From Gnetum montanum (taxonomy: Eukaryota; Streptophyta; Gnetopsida; Gnetales; Gnetaceae): 64,000 bases of DNA. Below the pieces are notes generated by a model. It was not told the DNA's origin and did no database searches. It saw nothing but the letters and a program-made list of their open reading frames with translations. How positions within the stretch are numbered: the stretch's first letter is position 1; each line of letters starts with the position of its first letter. A program made the position numbers and the translations under genes. Below, in pieces: positions 32,880 to 43,807 of this stretch. Location of the stretch: the NCBI GenBank assembly GCA_015680685.1, contig MNCI01022616.1, forward strand, positions 364 to 64,363, written 5' to 3'.

Positions 32880-35140
32880 CTGCTTTGAAGATTCTCCACT
32901 CTGCTTTTTAGGAGTCCTCTCAATCTTGTGTGCAGCTATGTTTTTTGGCAACGACAGCAAGGTTGAGGCACATTTCTGTGGGCTACTTTGTTCAACCAGC
33001 TTTGCGGAGTCATATTTCGTCTCACGTTTGTGGTTGATAAGTAGTCCTCCAGAGTCCTGGTGTACTGTCCCTACCAAAAGTTGCAGGGATAAAAAGAATG
33101 ATAAGAGATGCCTTGAAGTTTCAACCACAAAGGAAAACCTGTTTCTCACAGGGCTCTTAAGTGTATCATACCTAATCGAAAATCATTTTTATCACCTTGA
33201 GATACCTCCCCTTTCCTGGTTTCTTCCTTCAAGGCCTCTGTTCCAAGGGAGTCATGTTGTTCACTGTTTTGAGAATGTTCATGGGGATCCACATCCCTAT
33301 TTAAGTCATTTGTTTTTTTCACCAAGGTAGGTGTTGCATTAGTATGTTGCATCTGAACGTCATTACTAACTTGGTGAGGATTATTGGCTTCTTTAGTTGA
33401 AGCTTCTTCACTTGTTTGTTTTGTCGATTCATCCGTTGTTGAGGAATTATGCTGCTAAACTTCCCCAAGAGCATCCACATGGTTTCTCAAAGTAATACCT
33501 AGCTTCTTTACTGCAGTAATTTCCTGGGCAATGTCCCGTTTACTCTGGGGACCACAACCATTGCAGTAGTGATCACTCTCATCATCACCCGGTAACAACC
33601 GTAATAGTTCTGATAGAGCAGCCACATTCATGCTTTTAACATCAAGGTTTTCAATTTTCAGACTCGAAGTTGAGGAAAAACCTTTTTTTCCTATACATTT
33701 TTCTGTTGGATCAATTGAAAAGTAAGAAGTCAAAAACAAGTCACCTAGATTTAAGATGGCAACCAAATCTATTGTAGGAAGCATTCATAGTAGAAATACT
33801 CCAAATTTTATTCATGGTCAGCTCTCGGCATCAAAAATCCAATATTAATAAAATATTATAGGATGAAAATTGACAATATTATTTTTACCAGTTTCTGATG
33901 TCTTGAACGCTTCACTTTCTTTTTTATGGTGGTCCTCCGGAATCTGAAAAAAATACTAAAATTAAGCCTTTTGTTTTCTTTGAATAAAAAATTCATTCCA
34001 CATAAGAAACGATGTGATCTATAAAATTTGAGATTGATGAGCAAGGAGGGTATTGAAGCAAAATTACCAACTCAGAAGCCAGTTGCGATTTATGGGCACC
34101 TGCACAAGAATAAACCATGTTAATAAGAAAAATCATGTATAAGCAATTAAGTAAAACCTATCTTTGATGTAGCATTTTGCACTCCTATGGATTGGGTATC
34201 TAAAACAAAATTTTAAAAAAAATGAAAAAGAAAAATCTAAAGCTTATTTTTCATCATGGCAAATAAAAACTACCGAGATGCAATAATTTTTAGTTCATAG
34301 GAAGAAAACTAAACTATGCTTATTGTGTGCTCACTGGACTTGGCTATGCTAGTCTCCTCAAAAATACCATATTTCTACATAACTCCCTTGGTAACATCCC
34401 CTAGCTTCAGCATTTCATGCTTTCTTGTGTATAATTTCAAAGCATTACGAAGGCATTGTAGAGGTTGTAGAGATATAGTTGTTCCTGGTTAAGATTCCTT
34501 ACAAGTTCTTTTATTTAACCTAACCAAAATCAAACTTACCTGAACATTTGCCTCAATAGCAAGATTGAAAAATCCCAAGGCTATTGAATGCATTTCCAAC
34601 GATTCTGCAAGTCTGATTTTCTCTAACTAGTAGGTCAGTGTGTTTAATTTATTGACTTCTCTAGTTTGAGAAGGCCTCATCATTTTCAAGGATGTCACAG
34701 AACTACTAGGTCTGGAGCCTTCTCCTGTAGAAGCCTTGGTTTTATGTTGAAATTGTGCCTCTTGAAATGACACTGAAAGCATTTTCTCGAGGGACTTGGT
34801 TCTTTTCGTACCAGATGGAGGAGAATTAATTGAAGATGACATCAGGAGACCTTGTTCTTTGGCATGCTTCTCTTTAGTTGAGTTTTCCCCAGGGTTGAGG
34901 ATCTTGCTCTTTAAACCAGTGGTTGTCCTGAAATGAAAGTGGTAATAGGCTGACGTTAGAAAGTATAGTTTTACTCCTGTAGAAGGTAAGAGTGTTTTGG
35001 GGAAATAACATAAATGGAAGATCCAACACATAACATGCATTATCACCTTGAGATATCAACCTTGAGCTAGTTTGTCTCTATATCTTTCTTGTTTTCTTTA
35101 TCAAGGGAGTGCAATGAGGTGACACGTTTGCATTTAGATT
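32880..35140 (-). pseudogene. Unrecognised spliced gene, broken
   Basis: A gene remnant on the minus strand with plausible splice sites. Segments in order: about 35134-35047 (after TATTTTTCAG); 34930-34531 (after TTCATTTCAG, donor CAG|GTAAGT); about 34102-34070; 33942-33893; and from 33750 downward. The 33893 donor and the next acceptor join in frame (phase 1), giving a product with LFLTSYFSIDPTEKC and LSELLRLLPGDDESDHYCNGC. A stop at about 33455 interrupts it. The homologous-looking frame continues to 33190 and, in another frame, to about 32880 (donor CAG|GTTAGT). The 34930 segment has IRLAESLEMHSIALGFFNLAIEANVQ (one stop before it). The protein looks Ser/Lys-rich and nuclear, but I do not recognise the family. 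Stops and one phase mismatch suggest it is dead. Confidence 0.45.
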
Positions 35141-36794
35141 TTCCTGAAAAATATGGAGGATATTGAAAAAGCAGTTGTAATTGAAGGAAATCTTAAGACA
35201 AAGCACTAGGGTGAGAAAAGCAAAATTGAATACAGAACATGAATTACTAAGCATAAAATATAGCATCTATGACTGAAGCAGCCCCGTATCAGACTTGATG
35301 TTATAAAAGCCTCAAAACATATATACATATCTAGATATGATGATAACAATTTGCTTATTGCTTTGCAATTTAAATATCAACTCAAGGGAAAAGACCTTTT
35401 TAGGTTGCATTTGTGGATGATTTCTAACAACATAAAAGGTTCAAGCTTACAGAAATCAGATCAACGAAAGGGAAAAAAAATTCCAGCTGCTACTCTACTC
35501 TTTTCAAACAAAGCAGAAGGGTTCATCAGATATACAAATTGCACGGTCTCATGTACAAAAGCGAATCGGGGTTTTACGATTCTATTCTATACCTACCGTC
35601 ATGCCCTGCTGCTGCCATCGCAACTGTACACTACTTCTGCCTCACCCCGCGCTATCGCCAATGTGCCTTTTTGCACCCGCCATAAGCCACGATCCGCCCC
35701 AGCGCCACTGCTTCTATGCCCCCACCGTGCTACCGCTTCACGTCATCTGTTGCTCACCATCGCCACACGTCACGTCACATCAGGGTCACGCCACATAGGC
35801 CTGGGCCTGTGTAGGCCGCTAACCGACACCCTCGCCCCAAGAATCCACCAAAACCCTCACTGGTCGTTCTCTCGGTCTCCCAATTTTTGCTGAAACCTTT
35901 GCCACATGTCTTACTGCCTGCCGTCGTTGCCATCGTTGCAAGCACCACCAGCATTGTCCATAACAGCCCATCGTGGGCACCACAGACATCTCAACAAGGT
36001 CGTTCATAACGGTCTATCCCAGCATTGTCAATGTCGTCCATAACAACCGCTCTTCAGTTTTCTTGATGAAAAATTTAAATTTTTGTTCATACAATGGTTA
36101 GTTTAAATATTCAACGGAAGATTTTCAAAAATAAAATTTGATGCATTGGCAATATGTAAAATAAGAATTCCATAATTAAGCATGCTCATTTTGAGGTATT
36201 ATTGGGATGAGTAACCTCCTAGGAAGTCTTGTTTTTTGCACCAAAAAGATTTTAGACTTTAGAAGCCATAATATTTAATTCCATAGGTCTTTTTTGATGA
36301 AAAAAGAGTCCTTTTTACTGATTTCTAAACACAATGGTTAAATCAAATCTATCTTCGAATACCCTAAAAATTAGTTTTCACCCCTTGCCCAATATAGTGC
36401 CTTAAGACCCTTGAATGCTTAATTTTAGCACAACTTAAGTATACAATGTTCTTTTTCAACATATGAATAATCATTTTCAACAGTTTTCACCCTTATGAAC
36501 TCAATGGTGAGGTTACAGGTACATGATAATTTCATGATATCATGAAACTACACCTTAAAAGTCGACAACATAAGGATAGCTAATCATCCCTTGTTGGCAA
36601 AATAACCTTTTTAGATGATATAATTATATATTACTAAAATTTGGTAATGTAGTTATATATTGCTAAAATGAGATAATGTAGCAATGATGTATCACTTCAG
36701 TTGATGATTAGTTTGAGAATCAATTGATGAAACAAAACAATCTTCAATGATGTATATTAATCCATCTTGCTATTAAAACATATGGTAAAACAAC
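35141..36794. other. No gene recognised; GC-richer island
   Basis: 35580-36060 is richer in CG than its surroundings (words CACGTCACGTC and CCACCGTGC) and keeps a plus-strand frame open for 180 codons. The composition is low in complexity and no domain is seen. The rest is AT-rich. Confidence 0.4.
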
Positions 36795-37945
36795 ATGGAG
36801 ACTCAAAATCTTGTTTCAACAAGGAGTATGATACTCATGAAGAGAAATGATTCAAAAGAGAATCCAAGAATGAGAATGAGAGTTGCAACATACAATGTGC
36901 TTGTAAGACCCCTAGTGAGTGAGAAGCAACATCCATTATATCCATCATGGGCCTTGGATTGGCACAAATATCGATATCCATGCATTTTAGTAGAATTCCA
37001 AGATTTGGATGTTGATGTTTTGTGCCTGCAGGAAATCTTGCCATGAGAATTTTTATATCAATTCCAACCAGATTTAGAAAAGATGGGATATAGAGTTATT
37101 TACAAGCATAAAGGTTCTTATGGGAGTTCTTCTTTTGAATTGTATAGCTTAGCATATCGCAAAAATCACAAGATGGATGGGTGCGTGATCTTTTATAAAG
37201 AAGTCAAGTTTGAATTCGTACAAAGGTTTGAATGGAGTTTAGAAAATATGATTTTTGAAATTCCATAACTTCAAGAGATAGAAAAGAAGGAACAGTCAAG
37301 ATTTCAGAAAAATCACATGGCCTTGGTAGTTATTCTAAAAGTCCATTCATCATGAAGATGTGTATGCATAGTCAACACGCATTTAATTGCCAAATCAACA
37401 TGTTCAGATGTTAGACTGTGTCAAGGAGCATACTTGATTAAACAAATAGAGGAAGTTTGAAGAATAAGTTACCCTTGAGTTATAATGATCCAGTTCCATT
37501 TATTCTTTGTGGAGACTTCAATGCAAAAGTTGGAAGTAGTGTTTATCAATTCTTAAAATATGGATCTATAAAGAAATCTTTGGAAGATGAACCTAATTGG
37601 AAGAAGATATTTTCATCAATTCAACGTGCAATTCCATTGGCCAATGCATATTTTGCTTATTTTGAATCTTAAATAGATAAATCAAATTTCAGAATTTAGG
37701 AATAGATGATTTTGATGAATAGTACTCACAAAGAACCATAGTTCACCAATTATTCTGTTATGATTAATGAGGATGGATCAACAACATTCTTCATTAAGAC
37801 ATTAGATTATATTTGGTACAATGTCCAATTTTTCCAAGTTACTAGAGTTAATTTTTTAAGAAGAAGTGGAGAAGAATCAAGATCAAGTCTTTCCATCTCA
37901 AACAAGACCATTCGATCATATACAATTATTTCTATCAATTCATAA
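36795..37945 (+). pseudogene. CCR4-type deadenylase, intronless pseudogene
   Basis: A copy of the nuclease domain of a CCR4-like mRNA deadenylase (endonuclease/exonuclease/phosphatase fold), which shortens poly(A) tails in the cytoplasm. Motifs in order: RVATYNVLV (36880), PSWALDWHKYRYPC, VDVLCLQEI with the metal-binding Glu (37010), LEKMGYRVIYKHK (37075), DGCVIFYK (37175), VNTHLIA (37375), PFILCGDFNAKVGSSVYQF (37495) and TLDYIWYN (37800). The usual final SDH reads SYT near 37915, so the catalytic Asp-His pair is lost. Stops occur near 37046, 37266, 37353 and 37670, and there are frame changes. The domain runs without introns over 1.15 kb, suggesting a retroposed copy, and the N-terminal leucine-rich part is absent. 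No poly(A) tail is obvious. Confidence 0.8.
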
Positions 37946-38119
37946 GGTTGATCAAGATCATGAACTACCTCATAGTTACTTTTATTTATAATCTTATTAT
38001 TTTCTTTATTGTTAATTTTATATTTTAATTGGATAAATAAAATATGCAAGGCAATGTAAGTTGGAAATAAAGAATTTGCCCTCTCTTCACTTGGGTAACC
38101 AAATGCGAGTTGCACATTA

Positions 38120-38411
38120 TGCGACCCTAGTTAGGACTAGTGATTGGTGGTTGGTAGATCTTTAATTCACCTCTTGTCTTATGGAATGCTTTATTGAATG
38201 ACAAAAACATAAAAAGATATAAAAATCATATACTTAAGACTTACTTAACCATACACCGTAACAACTACAAGTACGTCTGGGAAGACAACGAATGATTAAC
38301 CCTAAGTGTTCCATTGGGCGTGTAGGCACTTAGTCTGTGGAGTTCGACTGGATCATGCATGCTACACTCGTATTCATATGGCTGAGTGTAGGGGTATCTT
38401 GCCACTCATCA
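38120..38411 (+). repeat. C3 LTR, 3' portion
   Basis: It ends GTATCTTGCCACTCATCA, directly followed by the primer-binding site. It matches the C1 LTR in inverted orientation from about 38196 (ACATAAAAAGATATAAAAATC). The upstream edge is uncertain, and the rest of the LTR is missing. Confidence 0.65.
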
Positions 38412-38412
38412 T

Positions 38413-38430
38413 TGGTGCCATTGCCGGGGA
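38413..38430 (+). other. C3 primer-binding site
   Basis: TGGTGCCATTGCCGGGGA, two bases after the LTR. This is the common plant Ty3/gypsy site (TGGCGCCGTTGCCGGGGA type). Confidence 0.85.
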
Positions 38431-38550
38431 CTAAGTGTTTGTGCACTGAATAGAACATAGGATATCACTCACATCGTTGGGAGCCTAAACAAACCTTTAG
38501 GTTAATTAAACAAGAATTTATAAATGGTTAATTAGCACACCAAGATAAAC

Positions 38551-41160
38551 CAAAATGTCTTCTTCTAACAAAAGCAACTCATCACCTAGGGATAATACAC
38601 GAAATAGTTGACAATCAAAAACACATAACCGAAATCTGCCAAGTCCTCAACAATACCAGATAGTCTATACTCATCCTGATGAGTATATTCCAGACTTTAC
38701 CTTTATCCTCCATCAAGACAAACATCTACGATGGAGAGATTTGCAAGGTAACATCATGTTACCCCTAGATCAAGCAGTCCATAACATGCTCCTCTGTGCT
38801 TTGGCACAGATTGGCATGATAGAATTATACGCTGAATACGTTGCAGGAGATTATGACATAAGGGATTATCATCGCATAGCTACACAACGTATGAGGGACT
38901 CAAGGTAGGAGAGCCAACATACACTGATGAAGGGCAAAGGGGTCCCACACGTCCTTAGTGAAATAGGAGATGATGAACCCATTATAATGGGTTATCCATT
39001 AAATGATGTTCCCCCTCCTAACAATGGTGAGGAGGTTGGGTATCAGAACTTACAATCAACGATACATAACACTAGTTCTGATCCTCGTGAATGCCAACTA
39101 TTCACAGAGGGAACAACAACTTATGATAAGGATGGGCACTTAGATTGTCATCATGATCGGGGCCGTAGCAGTCGAAGAGAAGGCAAGAAGCATTGCCATG
39201 GCAATGGTTCTCCTTTTTCTTCCCCTTCATCTCATCACTCACCCTCTCCTTCCACATCTGGGTGCATCCACCATGAACATAATAGTGAGGATAGAGGTAG
39301 ACAAAACGAGAGACCTCGATAGGAAAGTCGAGAGAGATGACAAGGGCATGATCGAAGGGAAAGTAGGGAACAACAAAGAAATCATAGGCATCATGAAAGA
39401 GATGATCATGACGAGCCCCTACTTGCAACCTGAAGTATGCTGGACATAATAGAGGCTATAAGAATTCCAACAAGGCATCAAAAGAACAGTCAAATCAAGC
39501 ACTTAGACATGAACAATATCCCATGCTTTGAAGGGGGATACAACTTAGATTTGCAACATCATTTACAGGAATTCCACGATGCCTGCACCTTGCAGAACAT
39601 AGAGAAAGAGTGGCAAAAACTTAAGTTGTTTCCCAGGACACTCACCAAAGAAGCAGAGAGTTGGTACTGGTCCATAGAACCGGAAACCATTAGGAGGTGG
39701 AGTATGATGTTAGAACTCTTCAATGATAAGTATCAAACATACTCCAAAGTGTCAAATTTGTATAAGAAGATCCAAGGATGGAAGCAAGGTAATCATGAAC
39801 CCTTGGATGCTGTCATGGGTCACTACTATGCACTGTTACATCATTGCCCGAGCCATGGTTATGCACAACGGGACCAACTTCGCCACATCGTAGATGGGCT
39901 CAGACATGAGACTAGAAGAACCCTTGGGACTTATGCCCAAGGGAGACTATCAGAACTTAGAGCCCATGAAATACATCGCTTGTTGGAGCAAGTAGCCAAA
40001 GAAGAAGGTGAGCTATGAAAAAGAGAGTGTGCAGAAGAATACCACTGTAATCCCTCCCTTCAAAAGAAGGGAGTGAGATTTTTTGATGAGGAGGATGAGT
40101 CACCACTTGAAGAGTTGGTGAATCGAAAAACCTTGCCAATTCAAAAACTAACAATCGAAGTATCAACTAAGGTAGCTAAATTGTGGGATTCCTTAGACTC
40201 TAGACTTGAAAGGATCTTGAAAATCGTAGAAGAGTCTAAGGTGGAACGAAGTAGTGACAAGGACAAGAAAAAGCAGAGAAATTTAGGCCCTGCACATACC
40301 AAGGGTAAGGGGAAAATTACTATCTCCGATGAGGTTGTGGATTCTGACACAGACGATGATGGTGGGTGTGAGATCTACCAATATGACCATCCTAAGGGAT
40401 GTTGTTCAATTATCTCACATCTATAGGAGTCTGGGGTGTATGCACTTAATCCAAGACTTAACCAACAACAAACACCCCAAAGGTTACCTTATCTTGAAGG
40501 TAACCCAAGGCAGTTCCACCAACCACTAATGTACTATCCAAGTGGAACTCCACCACAACCCATCGGATAGCATCAGTAGTGGCAATACCCACAGTCATGG
40601 GAGATGCCACCATCGGCACAACAGTACCCTTACCGATAGCTAGACCCATATGGATATTATGTGTAGCAGCCGGTTTCTCCAAGTGACTCTATGGGTCACA
40701 CAACTTCCCAACATCACTACCAAGTTCGAGAGTACTTTAGGAGGACTCCTCCTCCTTTGGGAGACATTCCACATTCATTTCATCCTCCAACTCCATCCGC
40801 ACCTCTTCCACCTATAGTTCCCATACCTCTTGCTCCAACAATGCAAGGGGAACTCTCTACTCAACCGAAGCAACGTAACGCTATGAGAGCTATAAATATT
40901 CAACCTAATACTGGTTCTGACAACTGTAAAAAGAGAAGAATTTTATTTAGAACCAGAAGCCCAGATAAGCTCTCACAACAAGCGGTTGAGCCTATGTACA
41001 CTCTTCCACCATCCAAAACTTTGGAGCACCCTTCAGTCCAACAACAGAGTTGTACGCATACGGTTATGTTAACACATACTGTAACCTACTGGATCAAGGT
41101 AGGCCACCTTCCTAGGAAACTCTCTGATCCTAGGAACCCCTTAATCTATCTATAAATTTT
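38551..41160 (+). pseudogene. C3 gag
   Basis: The most readable gag of the C family. The N-terminal block (38640-38930) holds YQIVYTHPDEYIPDFTFIL and LQGNIMLPLDQAV. A charged stretch follows (38927-39430). The capsid core is an open frame of 193 codons at 39437-40018 with HLDMNNIPCFEGGYN, AESWYWSIEPETIRRW and YAQGRLSELRAHEIHRLLEQVAKEEGEL. An acidic/Lys tail carries CEIYQYDHPKGCC (40073-40426). It stands in place of a CCHC knuckle; whether it binds zinc is unknown. The Pro/Gln-rich linker runs to 41160. Stops separate these parts. It would have formed the capsid of an Athila-like particle. Confidence 0.75.
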
Positions 41161-41700
41161 CAGGAATGAACCACATAAAGCTTTTCTTGACTTAGGTTCT
41201 AGAGTCAATTTAATATCACAAGAAATGTATCAAGCGTGGAACCTATCCCAACTTAAGAAGAGCAATATCCAACTAAAGCTGACTGACCAGTCCATCACCA
41301 TTCCCTTGGGATTAGTGGAGGACATCATTACCACTGTCTGTGGGTGGTCATACCCAGCTAACTTCTTGGTGATTGAAGTTAACAGTGACAACGGGGGCTT
41401 CCCATTATAATGGGAAGACCATGGCTAAGTATAGTAGATGTGTACCTAGGGATCCATGATCTATCCTTGTAGATATCTAAGGTAGACATATACGAAAATA
41501 TCAAGAAGAAGAAAGTTTCATGCATCACATACAGTGACTCAGAGGGTGATGACATGGAAGAATGTTCAACATCTCTTCCATGTAATCAGTGTGGCCAAGA
41601 AACACAAATTCAAAGATGCCTGTATGTAGCAACCACACCAGTAGTAGACACCCCGTGGTTGAAAGCTACTAGAAAGAGCAACCTAATATGCATGGAATGA
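41161..41700 (+). pseudogene. C3 protease
   Basis: The protease with the active-site segment FLDLGSRVNLI near 41185, followed by TDQSITIPLGLVEDIITTVCGWSY and ANFLVIEVN. Athila-type proteases use DLGA at this place, so the Ala-to-Ser/Arg change is minor. The frame breaks at 41408 after GGFPL. Reverse transcriptase does not follow. Confidence 0.7.
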
Positions 41701-42430
41701 ACTGAGGAAACAACTCATGTTAACAACAAAGGCATAGACATACTGGAATATAAGCATCACCAACTTCCACCCCTTAATCTGAGGACATTAGTGGGAAGGG
41801 GTTGGACACTTTTACAAAATTCAAATAGACATTCATTATTTCAGATCTCTNGCACTTTTACAAAATTCAAATAGACATTCATTATTTCAGATCTCTCCCT
41901 TACAATTCAGTCATGGGGGAGATGGCCACCTATGCTGATCATTGGAGGCCCTCAGTTCTTTTACATTTTTTGTTTTACACATTTTTGTCTTACACATTTT
42001 TTGTTTTACACATTTTTGTTTTACATTTTTTTTTTTACAAATTTCTTTAATTTTTCTTATTTTTATTTTACAACATCGTTACACTTTTCCAATTTTTTAT
42101 GTGTTTGTGTGCATGTGATCCATCCTGTAAGTTTGTCACCCAATAAGTGTTCTTCATAATAATATGAACTATTTTTCCATTTGATTGCTAATGTTTGGCT
42201 TTTACCTTTAAGTTATGATGTTGATACTAAGGTATGTTTCTTTTGATATGGCAGGCAATGAGTTCACTTCATCCATTCCTCCACAAGTTCTATGGTCTCT
42301 CTTGGCTTGAAAATGTATAGTCCCTTCCTAATAAGAACTTTAACGAATTGGTGACTAGGTATTTCTCAAACTAAGGAAGGACTTAAGGTTTGAAAAGGGT
42401 GTGACTTCAAGGGAACTTGATGCATTTGTG
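41701..42430 (+). other. C3 tail shared with C2
   Basis: Sequence after the protease that matches C2 20190-20945 in reverse, including CATGGGGGAGATGG (41914), the TTTTACACATTTTTG repeats (41950-42060) and GGTGACTAGGTATTTCTCAAACTAAGG. The 44 bases at 41807-41850 are repeated exactly at 41853-41896 around a single N, which looks like an assembly join. Confidence 0.65.
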
Positions 42431-43551
42431 TTGGCCATTCTCTTGGGTGCTTGGATGTTTTCTTCTTGAGTTTTCTTACTGTTTCGATGTTACCCAATTA
42501 TCGGAAGCTGAGTCAATAAAAATAACAAAGTCTTTGCATGGTGTGGTTCTCATGCATAAAAATATAAAACAAAAAAAAAAGAGAAAAAATTGAGAATTCA
42601 AAGAACACCCCTTAGACAAAATAATCCCTTGGGCTACAAGCACTGGTTATGGAACCAAAAATGTTCCCTCTAACTAAGGCCCTTCTCGCTTCCCATTCTC
42701 TCCTCATTTGTTTTGTTGAAATGGTGGTGGCTCTTTGGAGATGCATTCTTGTTATTCAAGTGGATGGATTGGCCAAATGCATTGATGCGAAGTCACTGGA
42801 TGTGGCTAGTTTGAGGCCGGAGTTGAAATGAGATTTGTCAAGTCACATTAATCATGAAACACACAAGGGGTTGTACACCACCTTGTTCATGAGATTCCAT
42901 TCCATTCTATTCTCTTCATCCTTCTCTCCATTGTTCACCTCCTTGCTAGTTGTATCATTAGTGTATATTTTGGTAGATACATCATTTTCTTTTTGGTAAA
43001 TTCTTAAGATTAAGAATTTAACTCTTGTTCCAAAGGACATTCCCAAAGCCTACGGACTCTTTGAATGTGGGTTTTCAGGGCATTAAGGGCATGAGCCTAC
43101 TTTGGGGAGGACCCACTGGCATTCCTATTTGGTGCACCAGTTAAATTCTTTCCCTTAACATTTTTCAATCCATTTTGTTTTGTTCATTTCCATCTTGACA
43201 TCCGTTTTATCGACGTTACCATTGTCTCTTTTTGTTCATCTTTCTTATTCCTTTTCTTTTTCCATTCTCTCGCTACTGGCAGTTCGCAATTAGTCATGGG
43301 GGTACGGGCCCAATTTTTTCAATTTTCTCCTAACCCCTACACCTTCGATAGTCATCATTAATATATCTCCAGATCTACAATCAGCCATACCGCAACCCAG
43401 CCAATGGACCCTTTTACCGAGGCAAGGTATCAATTACATGAAATTCATTTACCCTTGCTAATACAAGACTATGTTGTGTGTGCAGATGGTGATCATGCAA
43501 CAATAGATTGGATCTAGAGGGAGCACTTGGAATGGAGCTATGCTAAAGTAG
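42431..43551. other. Unassigned sequence between C3 and element B
   Basis: No gene recognised. It contains a poly-A stretch (42565-42590) and, near 43290, AATTAGTCATGGGGGTACGGGCCC, which resembles the CATGGGGGA block of the C tail. It may be part of the C 3' end or another old element. Confidence 0.35.
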
Positions 43552-43807
43552 TTATGCAAGGAGTAAGATTGATGATGTGCTTATAGATGGACAACAAAAG
43601 TCATAATCTTGGCATTGGTAATAGCAGAATGGACTGGGGTAGATGAATGGAGTTGGATCGCAAGAAGCTGTAGCGTGGTGTGACACAAGCTCAGTGTGAT
43701 TAACAGGCATGAAGAGACTCAAATGGGTAGGATGGATGAGTTTTGACAGGTAATGATGTTTTAACCAATAACAAGAAGAAAGTGGCCCTTCTTCTAATGC
43801 CAAAAAC
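43552..43807 (-). pseudogene. Second gag leader and primer-binding site beyond element B LTR
   Basis: On the minus strand the LTR ending at 43808 is followed by GTTTTTGGCATTAGAAGAAG (primer-binding-like) and then by an open frame. The frame contains GPLSSCYWLKHHYLSKLIHP, NHTELVSHHATASCDPTPFIYPSPF. The same frame starts the internal region of element B at 55674-55560. It stops before the gag ATG. So this LTR has internal 5' sequence on the side where flanking host DNA would be expected. Confidence 0.75.

Noticed and set aside
35351-35893. A 180-codon plus-strand frame over the GC-richer island
   Set aside because: No domain, low complexity and no splice or promoter context; not enough to call a gene.
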